DNA from: Symbiodinium sp. CCMP2592
Lineage: Eukaryota > Sar > Dinophyceae > Suessiales > Symbiodiniaceae
Assembly (NCBI GenBank): GCA_905221615.1
Contig: CAJNDT010005878.1
Span: 392,001 to 456,000 of the forward strand
Direction of reading: 5' to 3'
Length of the DNA stretch: 64,000 nucleotides
Shown here: in pieces, positions 30,973 through 39,843 of the stretch
How positions within the stretch are numbered: position 1 is the stretch's first letter
Layout of the letters: each line of letters opens with the position of its first letter
Notes under the pieces: generated by a model
Database searches by the model: none
What the model was told of the DNA's origin: nothing
What the model saw: the letters and a program-made list of their open reading frames with translations, nothing else
Position numbers and translations under genes: made by a program

Positions 30973-32052
30973 CTACAATTCATGTTGGGACATCCTCATC
31001 ATATGAAAGGCCACAGCCTTGCCGAACTCCGGGGTGTACTCCTCTGACACCTGAAGATCTTCAGGACGACCGGTGAACTTCTCACCATCTCGATCAACGC
31101 AACCAGCACTTCCTCTGACATGGGAAGGATAGCTGCGCCGCATACCATTGATGTGCTGACAGTTGCTCCACAGTTGAAGCGGTTTCAGGATGGGCTGGCC
31201 GAAGGCACCACCATAGGTTTTGACCTTCATAGCCTGGATCATTCCCATGACACGATCGACGATTGGAATGTCGAACAGCATGCTGGAGCAAGGCTGCTCG
31301 ATCACAAACCGGTTGTCATTCAAAGCCGCGAGCAAAGTCAACAGCAGCGTCACATACATGAAACGATTGCCTTCTTGGCATGCCAGCGATCGCTCAGGTT
31401 CTCCCATCCAGTCATTGGCAATGGACCTTCCAGTACTGTATTTACAGAGTTGGACGAAGGAAGAGCATGGAGTTCCAAACCACACCAGGCCGTGTTTGTG
31501 TGTTTGACACACAGCATTGACAGCCAGGCGAAGTCCTCTCACAGAAAGAATATCATGATCTGTGCCGTACCTGATGTCCAAGGCTAGCCCCTGCCAGCCA
31601 GCACGGAGCATCTCCCGACTGAGGTTGCCCTGCCCTGCAAAGATCTCCAGGAAGTGGAACCTGGCACTCTGCCTTATGTTCCGCTTCCAATGACAAAAGT
31701 TGATGAGGAATCTCATCTGTTTCTTCCATGGCCACGAAGTCATGATGGGAAAAGTTTCTGATAACATTTGTTGCCAGATTGATATCATCCAGGAAAACCC
31801 ACTGGCTTCAAGAATCACATCATAGTTGCACTCAGGCAGAACTTCATAAGGACCTTCATTATGGAACTCCAGAAGCGACGGGTCAACTTCGCAAAGGCGC
31901 AGAACATCCTGTCCTCTCGAAATGGCCAAGAATCTCTTCTCCAGTGCGATGTTTGCATCAAACTGCCGCCGAATGTCTGCTAACAGTCTTCTTCTTGTTT
32001 CAGCCGGGTCATCTGCTGCTGCAGACATGGCACTCCGAATTGCACTGTGCAT
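30973..32052 (-). CDS. DNA (cytosine-5) methyltransferase-like protein, 359 residues
   Basis: ATG at 32052 gives a 359-residue product. FLEIFAGQGNLS (about residue 130) is a good motif I. WFGTPCSSF has the Pro-Cys of motif IV with the candidate catalytic Cys at residue 196. FVIEQPCSS (Glu at about 252) corresponds to motif VI. A QPILKPLQLWSN segment lies where target-recognition and C-terminal motifs would follow. The protein is short and lacks regulatory domains. The 13-bp word at 31673 is read in a different frame here, as Arg-Gln-Ser-Ala, directly before motif I, and a variant lies immediately upstream of the ATG. Activity and substrate are unproven; another Rossmann methyltransferase is possible. 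Confidence 0.7.
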   Translation of the reverse strand: MHSAIRSAMSAAADDPAETRRRLLADIRRQFDANIALEKRFLAISRGQDVLRLCEVDPSLLEFHNEGPYEVLPECNYDVILEASGFSWMISIWQQMLSETFPIMTSWPWKKQMRFLINFCHWKRNIRQSARFHFLEIFAGQGNLSREMLRAGWQGLALDIRYGTDHDILSVRGLRLAVNAVCQTHKHGLVWFGTPCSSFVQLCKYSTGRSIANDWMGEPERSLACQEGNRFMYVTLLLTLLAALNDNRFVIEQPCSSMLFDIPIVDRVMGMIQAMKVKTYGGAFGQPILKPLQLWSNCQHINGMRRSYPSHVRGSAGCVDRDGEKFTGRPEDLQVSEEYTPEFGKAVAFHMMRMSQHEL

Positions 32053-32136
32053 GGCACTCTGTCCTATCCGCAAGAAAGTGTAACACCTTAACCTCAAGGG
32101 TGTTCGAATTAACAACGTAATTGTGAACCAGCACAT

Positions 32137-32439
32137 TCAGCAGTTGACACACTTGTGAGTCGATTGATCCATCACAACACAAGGATGAGACAGACATGAT
32201 GCAATCACTCGTTGAAATTCACATGTGGCATAGTTGTTGCAGACCATGACTTCATGCTCAAGCAATCAAATACAGCACTGCCAGACCCTCACTCGATTCT
32301 CGTTTTTCTGGTACCGCACACAGCAGTCCATCCATATCACTCGACGATTGCGAGACCACCGAGGTGGCAGCCACTTGTCAGGCAGATTCTGCACTGGCAC
32401 TCTGCCTTCTATGCAGTCTTTGCTGGTGAGCTAAAATAA
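32137..32439. other. Spacer between minus-strand genes
   Basis: No gene recognised. One 13-bp word at 32396. Confidence 0.5.
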
Positions 32440-32924
32440 TCAGTCTTCCATCTGACAAACAGCATTAGTGGAAGAAGCCTCAGAGTCGGACTCCTCACCT
32501 TCCTCCATCACATCTGAGGGGGCTCCATCATCCGCTGAGCCGCGCTGACTCCAGCCCGGGTCTTCTTCTGAGATGTGCCCATAATCAATACCCAAACGAC
32601 CCCGCCCTCCAAGCTCACCAAGACGAACATCTAGAACACCTTCCTCAATCACATCTGAGTCTGAGGCGTGAATCTCACCTTCGGCACGAGCTGGCCCAGT
32701 CAACCAGGCATCCGGGTGATCACGAACTCCACTTTCGAACTCATCTGGCACTCTGCCTTCCGGCACTCTGCCTTCTGGCACTCTGCCTTCAGTAGCTCCA
32801 CTGTTGGCATTATTGTTAGGGCCAGGATAGCCATTTTCAAGCATCGGCCTTGGCGGCACTATTGGTGGCGGCGGGTTGTCTGGAGCATTGAAACACATGG
32901 CACAAATTCGCCGTCCCAACTGCC
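32440..32924 (-). CDS. 3' part of a gene split by the 24.7-kb block
   Basis: This frame runs to TGA at 32440-32442. It encodes CAMCFNAPDNPPPP near its beginning, three tandem Glu-Gly-Arg-Val-Pro units (32747-32789, 15-bp period) and an acidic Ser-rich tail. As it stands it opens inside the terminal repeat of the block. If positions 32925-57660 are removed (the block plus one GA) it continues in phase from the frame that begins at ATG 58033, giving 858 nt including the stop (285 residues). Function not recognised. Confidence 0.6.
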
Positions 32925-32926
32925 GA

Positions 32927-32957
32927 CCTGGACAGCCCCCCATCGGTTAATAACCGA
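32927..32957 (+). repeat. Left terminal inverted repeat of the block
   Basis: 12-bp outer part CCTGGACAGCCC and 15-bp inner quasi-palindrome TCGGTTAATAACCGA, separated by CCCA. Confidence 0.7.
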
Positions 32958-32987
32958 CGTGACCTAAACACAAACCGATGTAGGCCA

Positions 32988-33400
32988 TCCCGGGCTCCCA
33001 GCGGTTAATCGAACATCCCAGCGGTTATTTGATATCCCAGCGGTTAATTCAACATCCCAGCGGTTATTTCAACATCCCAGCGGTTATTTGATGATCCCAG
33101 CGGTTAATTGTCCCAGCGGTTAATCCAGCGGTTAATCGTCCCAGCGGTTAGTCCCAGCGGTTAATCCCAGCGGTTAATTGTCCCAGCGGTTAATCCCAGC
33201 GGTTAATTGTCCCAGCGGTTAATCCCAGCGGTTAATTCCAGCGGTTAATCGTCCCAGCGGTTAGTCCCAGCGGTTAATCCCAGCGGTTAATTGTCCCAGC
33301 GGTTAATCCCAGCGGTTAATTGTCCCAGCGGTTAATCCCAGCGGTTAATTCACATCCTAGCGGTTATATATCCAAAGGTTCGGGATCCCAGCGGTTAGTG
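32988..33400 (+). repeat. CCCAGCGGTTAAT box array, left
   Basis: About 27 copies of CCCAGCGGTTA(A/T)T at irregular 13-26 bp spacing, with short linkers such as TCAACAT, TGAT and TGT. Variants end TTAAT, TTATT or TTAGT. Confidence 0.93.
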
Positions 33401-33402
33401 AA

Positions 33403-33620
33403 GGTGCCAACGGCCGTACGAACATGGTGTTAATGAATTTGTGTGGCGTGGCGAGGTGCCAACGGCCGTACGAACATGGTGTTAATGAATTTGTGTGGCG
33501 TGGCGAGGTGCCAACGGCCGTACGAACATGGTGTTAATGAATTTGTGTGGCGTGGCGAGGTGCCAACGGCCGTACGAACATGGTGTTAATGAATTTGTGT
33601 GGCGTGGCGAGGTGCCAAAG
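33403..33620 (+). repeat. 52-bp tandem repeat
   Basis: Four full units starting GGTGCCAACGGCCGTACGAA at 33403, 33455, 33507 and 33559, plus a partial unit at 33611. The units are nearly identical, so the array is young. Confidence 0.93.
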
Positions 33621-33667
33621 GCCGTTCTCTGCCTCCGGACGGGTGGCGCAAAGCAGCCAAACCTTCA

Positions 33668-33687
33668 CTTACTACTACTACTACTAT

Positions 33688-33747
<60 letters not shown>
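33668..33747. repeat. (TAC)n microsatellite
   Basis: Nearly pure TAC triplets, open in all frames; overlapping frames are not genes. Confidence 0.92.
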
Positions 33748-33936
33748 AGCTTCTGCAAACACTGCTTGGGCTTTCGGTGCTTCAGCTTCTGCAAACACTG
33801 CTTGGGCTTTCGGGGCTTCAGCTTCTGCAAACACTGCTTGGGCTTTCGGGGCTTCTGCTTCTGCAAACACTGCTTGGGCTTTCGGTGCTTCAGCTTCTGC
33901 AAACACTGCTTGGCTTTCGGGGCTTCAGCTTCTGCA
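33747..33936 (+). repeat. 36-bp minisatellite
   Basis: Five units beginning AGCTTCTGCAAACACTGCTT, the last shortened. The same unit in a shorter 33-bp form recurs at 34590-34710, so the two arrays are related. Units keep an open frame (Ser-Ala-Asn-Thr-Ala-Trp), but this may follow only from the length being a multiple of three. Confidence 0.9.
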
Positions 33937-34199
33937 TACACAGCACATAAATAGTTTATCAGTTTTGCAAGTAGATCTTTGCAGTCCTGGCATCCAGGAC
34001 GGTAAATATAGCGGTTATGCAGTCCTGGCATCCAGGACGGTACGTATAGTGGTTATGGTCCGGTTATGGTTGTTACACTGCGTAGGTTTTCGTAGTACTA
34101 GTACTAGTAGAAAGCATATTATGCAGGAGTCTTTGTTGACTAGCTGTCACAATCAAACATATACACGTACGGCGTGGCGAGGCGCCAACAGCCATTACA

Positions 34200-34575
34200 A
34201 CTCACGGTGGGCGGCACTTCAAGCAATCAGTCGCAACCAACCAACCGACCGACCAACACTCCAGCACATGCATCAAGCCAGGGACACAACCACCATCCAA
34301 CACATGCATCAAGCCAGGCACACAACCACCATCCAACACATGCATCAAGCCAGGCACACAACCGACCAACAGGTGCAAGCCTTCAGAGCCAAGCACACAA
34401 CCGACCAACAGGTGCAAGCCTTCAAGCAATCAGTCCCAAGCACAACCAGCGTTCCTCGAGATTCTACAACTGCCACTGCGAGCCAAGCACACAACCGACC
34501 AACAGGTGCAAGCCTTCAAGCAATCAGTCCCAAGCACAACCAGCGTTCCTCGAGATTCTACAACTGCCACTGCGA
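34200..34575 (+). repeat. Compound minisatellite with ACCGACCAAC words
   Basis: Repeats built on ACACATGCATCAAGCCAGG (three units from about 34264) and CACACAACCGACCAACAGG with CTTCAAGCAATCAGTCCCAA. A segment of about 90 bp occurs twice (about 34388-34480 and 34490-34572). ACCAACCGACC words recur at 52770-52880 and 56790-56880. Confidence 0.8.
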
Positions 34576-34589
34576 CTGCAAACACAGCT

Positions 34590-34710
34590 TGGCTTTCGGT
34601 GCTTCAGTTTCTGCAAACACTGCTTGGCTTTCGGGGCTTCAGCTTCTGCAAACACTGCTTGGCTTTCGGGGCTTCAGCCTCTGCAAACACGGTTTGGCTT
34701 TCGGTGCTTT
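34590..34710 (+). repeat. 33-bp minisatellite
   Basis: About four units of the TTCTGCAAACACTGCTTGGC type, related to 33747-33936. Confidence 0.85.
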
Positions 34711-35004
34711 TGACAGCATTATGCAGGATTCTTTGTTATGGGTTTGAACAGTTCAGGCGTGGAACCCAGTTTTTGTTTGCAGGCTTTTGATTTGGAGTTT
34801 GTGCAAGCTTTGGCCAGGGTTTAGGATCAAGGCGGATGTTGCGAGGGGGAGCACCTCCACCCGATGGCCAAGGGGGAGCAACTCCACCCGAGGCCATGCA
34901 TGCACTAGATTGGGAACAAGAGAGGTTTCGGGAATATCGGTATTAAGGGGTGTATATGTGAATGCATCCTCCCTTTTTTTGGGGAGGCCTTGGCCCTTGC
35001 GGTT

Positions 35005-36280
35005 TCAAACTTGGAACCTAAACTTGCAAGCTTCGGGACTATGGAATGTTGTTTGGTTGCATTGTGGCAAGTTCTTCCTTAAGCCGAAATCTAAACCCTC
35101 AACCCCCAAACCTGAAGCCCCAACTTTGGAAACCCTAAACCCTAAAACCCTTAAGAGACCTGCGGCGTCCTCTTTTTTTTCGGCGACGCGGCGCTTCTTC
35201 TTCGCCGTCGCCCCGGGCAAGCGTTGCCAGAGAAACACTTGTTTCGTCAGGTAACGTCTTGCCCAGGTGCGAGGCTGAGAAGTCACGTGGCAGCCGGCCG
35301 AAACAATCTTGAGGAACTTCATATGATCCTCATCCAAAAAATTCGCAGCATGGTAAAAGTTGAGCTTGTGGCAGGGCAGCTCATCCACCAAATGCTGCGT
35401 GTAATGCATCTTCGGCCGAAGTTTGTACAAGCAGATGCCTTTTCGATGAAATCGTGCAGCAGCGTGAGCATAACTCAGAAGGAACGTATCGAAACACCAT
35501 TGTGATTCGATAATCTCCTCTGGCTTGAGAAAGGGTTTACTGCCAGTTCCCCCAACACTCAATGCTGCATCCAAGCACCATACCATCGTTGCCCTGCACC
35601 TCGACCAATGCACCGTGTCTGAGGGTGCGTCACCAGACACCAGTATTTCCAGTTGACAGCAGTAATAAGCGGTAAACGCCAGCAAGTTTCTGGTCCGACT
35701 TGCTTTTATACGGCTTGTGAGCTCAGGGTAGATAGCCTTCTTGTTGGCATGTAAAGTTTCCCACGTCAGCGGCTTCATCGAGCAATCCAGGCCACGATCC
35801 TTGCAGAAACTTTGGGCTTCCGCAGTCCACCTGTGAAGAAGCTGATCTGGGCTGCCATCGAATTGCAAGAAAGCTGCCATCTCGCCCGATCTCACGGTCT
35901 CAACCAGAATGGAAGCCACAAGGTCCCGGATGTAACCCAGATGGGCGAGGTGCATAACTTGGTTGAGCAGTGCATCTTACAGTATTCGAGCACTACATAA
36001 CCAAAAGCCATAAAAAGCCATCCAGGAATGCTGTTAATGCGACCTAGAGGCTGTCAAACAGGCGGCGGCGCTTGGTGAAGCCCTTGACTGAGCACCAAAC
36101 AGATCGTTCTTCTTGGTGTGGCAGCGGCTCATGGTAGCTGCATGTAGAGCGCCACAGAGCTGACGAAGAAAAGTCTGTGAAAGTCAGCTGTTTGTCCCGG
36201 CTCGATGCCCAACACCAATCGCATATCGAAGGCTTGTTATAGTGCCTCTGAAGATTGTGTGATTTTGCATGAGCTTCCAT
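35005..36280 (-). CDS. Unrecognised repetitive protein family, copy 2 (multi-exon)
   Basis: Two minus-strand frames in gene order. 36280-36044 carries ICDWCWASSRDKQLTFTDFS, with Cys pairs suggesting metal binding. 35955-35005 carries HLGYIRDL near its start and LRPKMHYTQHLVDELP with LDEDHMKF near its end, in a product whose last ~60 residues run into telomere-like DNA and are probably not native. A second, more damaged copy lies at 38226-39385. I recall similar RPKxH...DED proteins as highly repeated in dinoflagellate genomes, but no named family is claimed. A transposase is one possibility, since two copies lie inside the inverted-repeat block. Confidence 0.5.
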
Positions 36281-36507
36281 ATCTCCAGCCCAATATGAGA
36301 AGCATGCTCGGATCCCAATGTTTTGGCCAATCTTTTGGGCTCGCGCTGAGCCAGCTGGCCACGGAACGTCGTTGTGGTCGCAGGATGGAAAAACGCCACG
36401 TTCCAGTGCTCGAAGATCCCAAGCGATGATGTCAGCGATGCAGCGTCTCGTTTCGGGCGCGACACGACTGTTCGTGACACCAACAATGCCTTTAATTGTT
36501 GTTGTCC

Positions 36508-37160
36508 ATCATATACATATATATATATATATGTATATGGTCAGCTAGCTCTGTTCCCAAAGGCTCCAAAGCATCGTCATGGCCAATACTTTCGTTTTGG
36601 GTGAGTGCTGGGCTATTTCTGCCAAGCGGCGTTGCGTCTGGGGTCTAAATGTCGTCTGTGCCAAATGTAGCATCTCTGCAACTTTTGGGAAGAGTCTATT
36701 GACGAAAAAGTATGCCATACTACTTAAGAATACCGCCGGCCCTCATCCCTCAATATACATGCTACAATACTTACCATTCCCGACAGAGCTGGAGACGAGA
36801 GAGAGCACGAAAGGACACAGACACAAACACACCAAACACATATATTGTACACGAAACACGACTGGCCCACCCACATGCACATACATATATACATGTATAT
36901 GTATATATATATATATATATACACATATATATATATATACATATGAAACAAAAGCCCTTCCACAAGAAACACCTACACCCACCCACCCACATGTACACAC
37001 AAACACACATAACACACACCCACACAGACACACACACACATGTATAACAGCACACACACACACAACCACACAACACACAGAAACTCACACCCACACCGGT
37101 ACCTATATACACACCGACACATGTATATACATATATTATACATACATACATATACTGGTC
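36508..37160. repeat. (TA)n and (CA)n microsatellite cluster
   Basis: TA/TATG runs at 36510-36540 and 36880-36942, CA-rich DNA at 36975-37100, TATACA at 37118-37152. Overlapping frames consist of Tyr/Ile, His/Thr or Cys/Val repeats. Confidence 0.88.
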
Positions 37161-38225
37161 GCTGCTCGTTGCAGCTCAGATTCGCCGCTGGGCATGCATT
37201 AAGGCTTTCGGGTATTAGTATAGTGCTTGGGTTTGGGGCTTTAAGGCCGGGTGATGCAAAGTGCCGCTCAAATGCAAGCTTCGGTTCAGAATTATAATTA
37301 TTGAAAAGCCTTAAAATAAACCCAGCACCCTAAAACCTTCAAGCACCGAAACCCCTAAACCCCAAGACCCCCAACATCCTAAAACCCAAAACCCTAGCAA
37401 GGGTTTGCGGGGTTTGGGTCTGCTGCAGCCGATCGCGACATTTCCCCCGCTCTGCGTGCGAACTCCACGTCTTGCGATTAAGGGCCCAGGCCAATAGTCT
37501 CGAGCATTACCGTACCGGTACCGTGCAGCGGTGCTTACGTATACTATATACCCCTAGCCTATGGCTTATAGGCCCCGTTTGCAAATAGCAACATCGATCA
37601 GCGGCTCAGTCCGTGGAAGTTTGCAGCCTCGGCTGCTTCTCGAAAGTCTGCATCCCTGAATCGAAACCTGCATAATTGAAGCAAGGTGCCATAAATAAAA
37701 TCGTCGCAACGTGGATCTCTCGAGGCTGCGTGTGTGCACCGAGCTTGCTATGCCTGGGATCCCAGATAGTGCGAGTACTAGGCGGAGCACAGTAGTAGCA
37801 AGTAGTAGTGGTACTAGTAGTATATATAGTCGCAGCAGCAGTAGGAGCCGAGGAGGCGGTGGTAGTCGTAGGTAGGTGGCAGTGGTGGTACCATGGGTGG
37901 TGGTGGGTGGTGACTAGTGTACTCGTGGTACCGGTACCATACTAGTATGTACTTCTCGTGATAGTGGTACTATAGAGTTGTAAAGTACTACTATATAGCC
38001 GTAGCCATATAGTAGTATATAGCATAGGTACTGGTACGGTACGTAGTAGTAAAACGTTAATTAAATGCCAAGCTTCCAACCAGTCGGCCGTTGAAGTCTT
38101 CGCTCGCGAACGTGTGGTAATAACGGTAGTTGTACTTCTCCACGGAGCAGAAACGGATGAGCTCGAGGATGCCCTTGGCCCGGGGGTCGTGGCTAGCTAC
38201 ACATGTAATTAGGGTTTTAAGGGAT
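37161..38225. other. Gene-free stretch with TAGTA-rich low-complexity DNA
   Basis: No gene seen. Positions 37780-38060 are rich in AGTAGT and GGTACC/GGTAC words. Some decayed telomere-like units lie near 37320-37400. Confidence 0.5.
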
Positions 38226-38493
38226 TTATCGCGCTAGGGTGGGCTTGGGCGTTTGCTTACGGATTTTGTCCGAATTCGCGTTGGGGAGCTCGGGATTAAT
38301 ATGGTTTAAAGAAAGCCCTTCGAGAAAACCATTGATGCAAGCGGCATGAAGCTTGGGGCGGATCTGAAACAGCGGCCTTGAGCCAGAGCTATGCATCTTC
38401 GCGAGCCAGCCGTAGGCGTTCAGGAACTCATCCTTGAAAGTCCAAGCCCCCCAAATATTTACTATATGTGTACTTAAATAACCCAAGCCTATA

Positions 38494-38532
<39 letters not shown>

Positions 38533-39385
38533 GCTAAATGATAGCTAGGAACCGTGCAGTGCCGCATTCGCTGGATCTCCGCGTCCGTAAGGTATCGGCC
38601 GGCCTGCTCGGAGCAGTTCATCAAATCTGCCAGGTAGAACCTCGCTGTCTTGGGAATCTAGGGCCCGGATTTAGTTGAAGGCTTTTATAATTAAGGCTTC
38701 TTAATTTAATTAGGGTTCAGGGTTTAGAGCAAGGTTTAGGGCTTGCTGGGTTTCTGAGCAACATGCATTGGCCCATAAGCCGCATTGAGCGATCACCGGC
38801 ATGTTCATCTTCGTAGAGCAGCATCGTCGTCCGGTGAGCCAGCCAGCTTGTAATAACCCTCGCCTCGATACATATACACGGCATCATGGATGCATATTAG
38901 CCGCCATCTCGAGCTCGCCGGCTTTGAACCGGAGGAACTTGGAAGTAAACTTCGGCTGAGAATGCCTGAGATTCTTAAGCTTCCAGTCTGGGTACTTATA
39001 ATACTGTTCGGAAAATTACTTTATATCAGCAAGGGCTCAGAACCTTTCGCTCCTTACACCACGAACAAAAGTCGCGGTAAGCGTTGGCCAGCATGGCATT
39101 CACATCGTCGCCAGCCCAAATCCCCTGCTACATGGTACATATTGTAGACACAGATTACTTAAGGTTTAGGCTTTGGGGTGTAGGCTTTGGGGCTTGGCGG
39201 GTGTGGTTTTGGAATTGTGCCTTCTGCATCAGTAGGTCGATGCACCCGGCACCAGCCCACAGCATAATGCCAAGATTTATGGTGTGTAGGGAGCACCAGC
39301 GAAGCATCGTGGGCCTCCATCCGAGGATCTCCGGGATGACACCTGCGTGCAAACATTGGTTTTTGCTTCGAGCCTGGACAAGCAA
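38226..39385 (-). pseudogene. Unrecognised repetitive protein family, copy 1 (damaged or multi-exon)
   Basis: The frame 39385-39155 carries PEILGWRPTMLRWCSLHTIN, and 38624-38226 carries FQIRPKLHAACINGF followed by HINPELPNANSDK. Together these give the order Cys-Ser-Leu-His...RPKLH seen in the family at 35005-36280, so this is a second copy. A (TA)n run (38498-38530) interrupts the second piece, and no single frame spans both. It ends close to the (AG)n tract and assembly gap. Confidence 0.45.
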
Positions 39386-39672
39386 TTAAACTAGTTTGTG
39401 ATTGCGGGCTTCTACGGGGCAATTTATAATTGTAAGATGTAACACTTTCGGATTTCAATCCAGCGGCTCGTCCTTCCACCATCATCCACCAAGCTAGTGC
39501 AGGCCTCGGCAAAGTTCTCGGGTGTCCGCCTGGGCATACTTTCCATTGTTGACATGCGAGGGTCATCGAAGAAAGAGTCCAGACGGGCGTGGCAGTGGTG
39601 GCAGACGGCGTTGCTGCTCCATCCGATTTTTTTAAACCCGAGCCATTCCTAGGTAGCGACTACAAAACACCC

Positions 39673-39675
<3 letters not shown>

Positions 39676-39742
<67 letters not shown>
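39676..39742. repeat. (AG)n dinucleotide run at gap edge
   Basis: 67 bp of pure AG next to a run of Ns; probably why assembly stopped here. Confidence 0.95.
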
Positions 39743-39743
<1 letters not shown>

Positions 39744-39843
39744 NNNNNNNNNNNNNNNNNNNNNNNNNNNNNNNNNNNNNNNNNNNNNNNNNNNNNNNNN
39801 NNNNNNNNNNNNNNNNNNNNNNNNNNNNNNNNNNNNNNNNNNN
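39744..39843. other. Assembly gap, 100 Ns
   Basis: Exactly 100 Ns, a conventional placeholder for a gap of unknown size. The Ty3-like element runs into it, so its 3' part is missing or displaced and distances across it are unreliable. Confidence 0.98.

Noticed and set aside
32988-33400. CRISPR-like array
   Set aside because: The spacers are 0-13 bp, irregular and derived from the repeat; the host is eukaryotic and there are no cas genes.
33403-33620. Second set of LTR-like direct repeats
   Set aside because: The 52-bp period continues for four units in tandem, which is a minisatellite and not an LTR pair.
33599-34747. 382-codon plus-strand frame through minisatellites
   Set aside because: It is open because the repeat units are 3-, 33- and 36-bp long. 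No non-repeat coding signal remains.
37999-38008. CCGTAGCCAT, resembling the start of the dinoflagellate spliced leader
   Set aside because: Only 10 bp match. The following bases do not match the leader, and the region is TAG/GTA low-complexity DNA.
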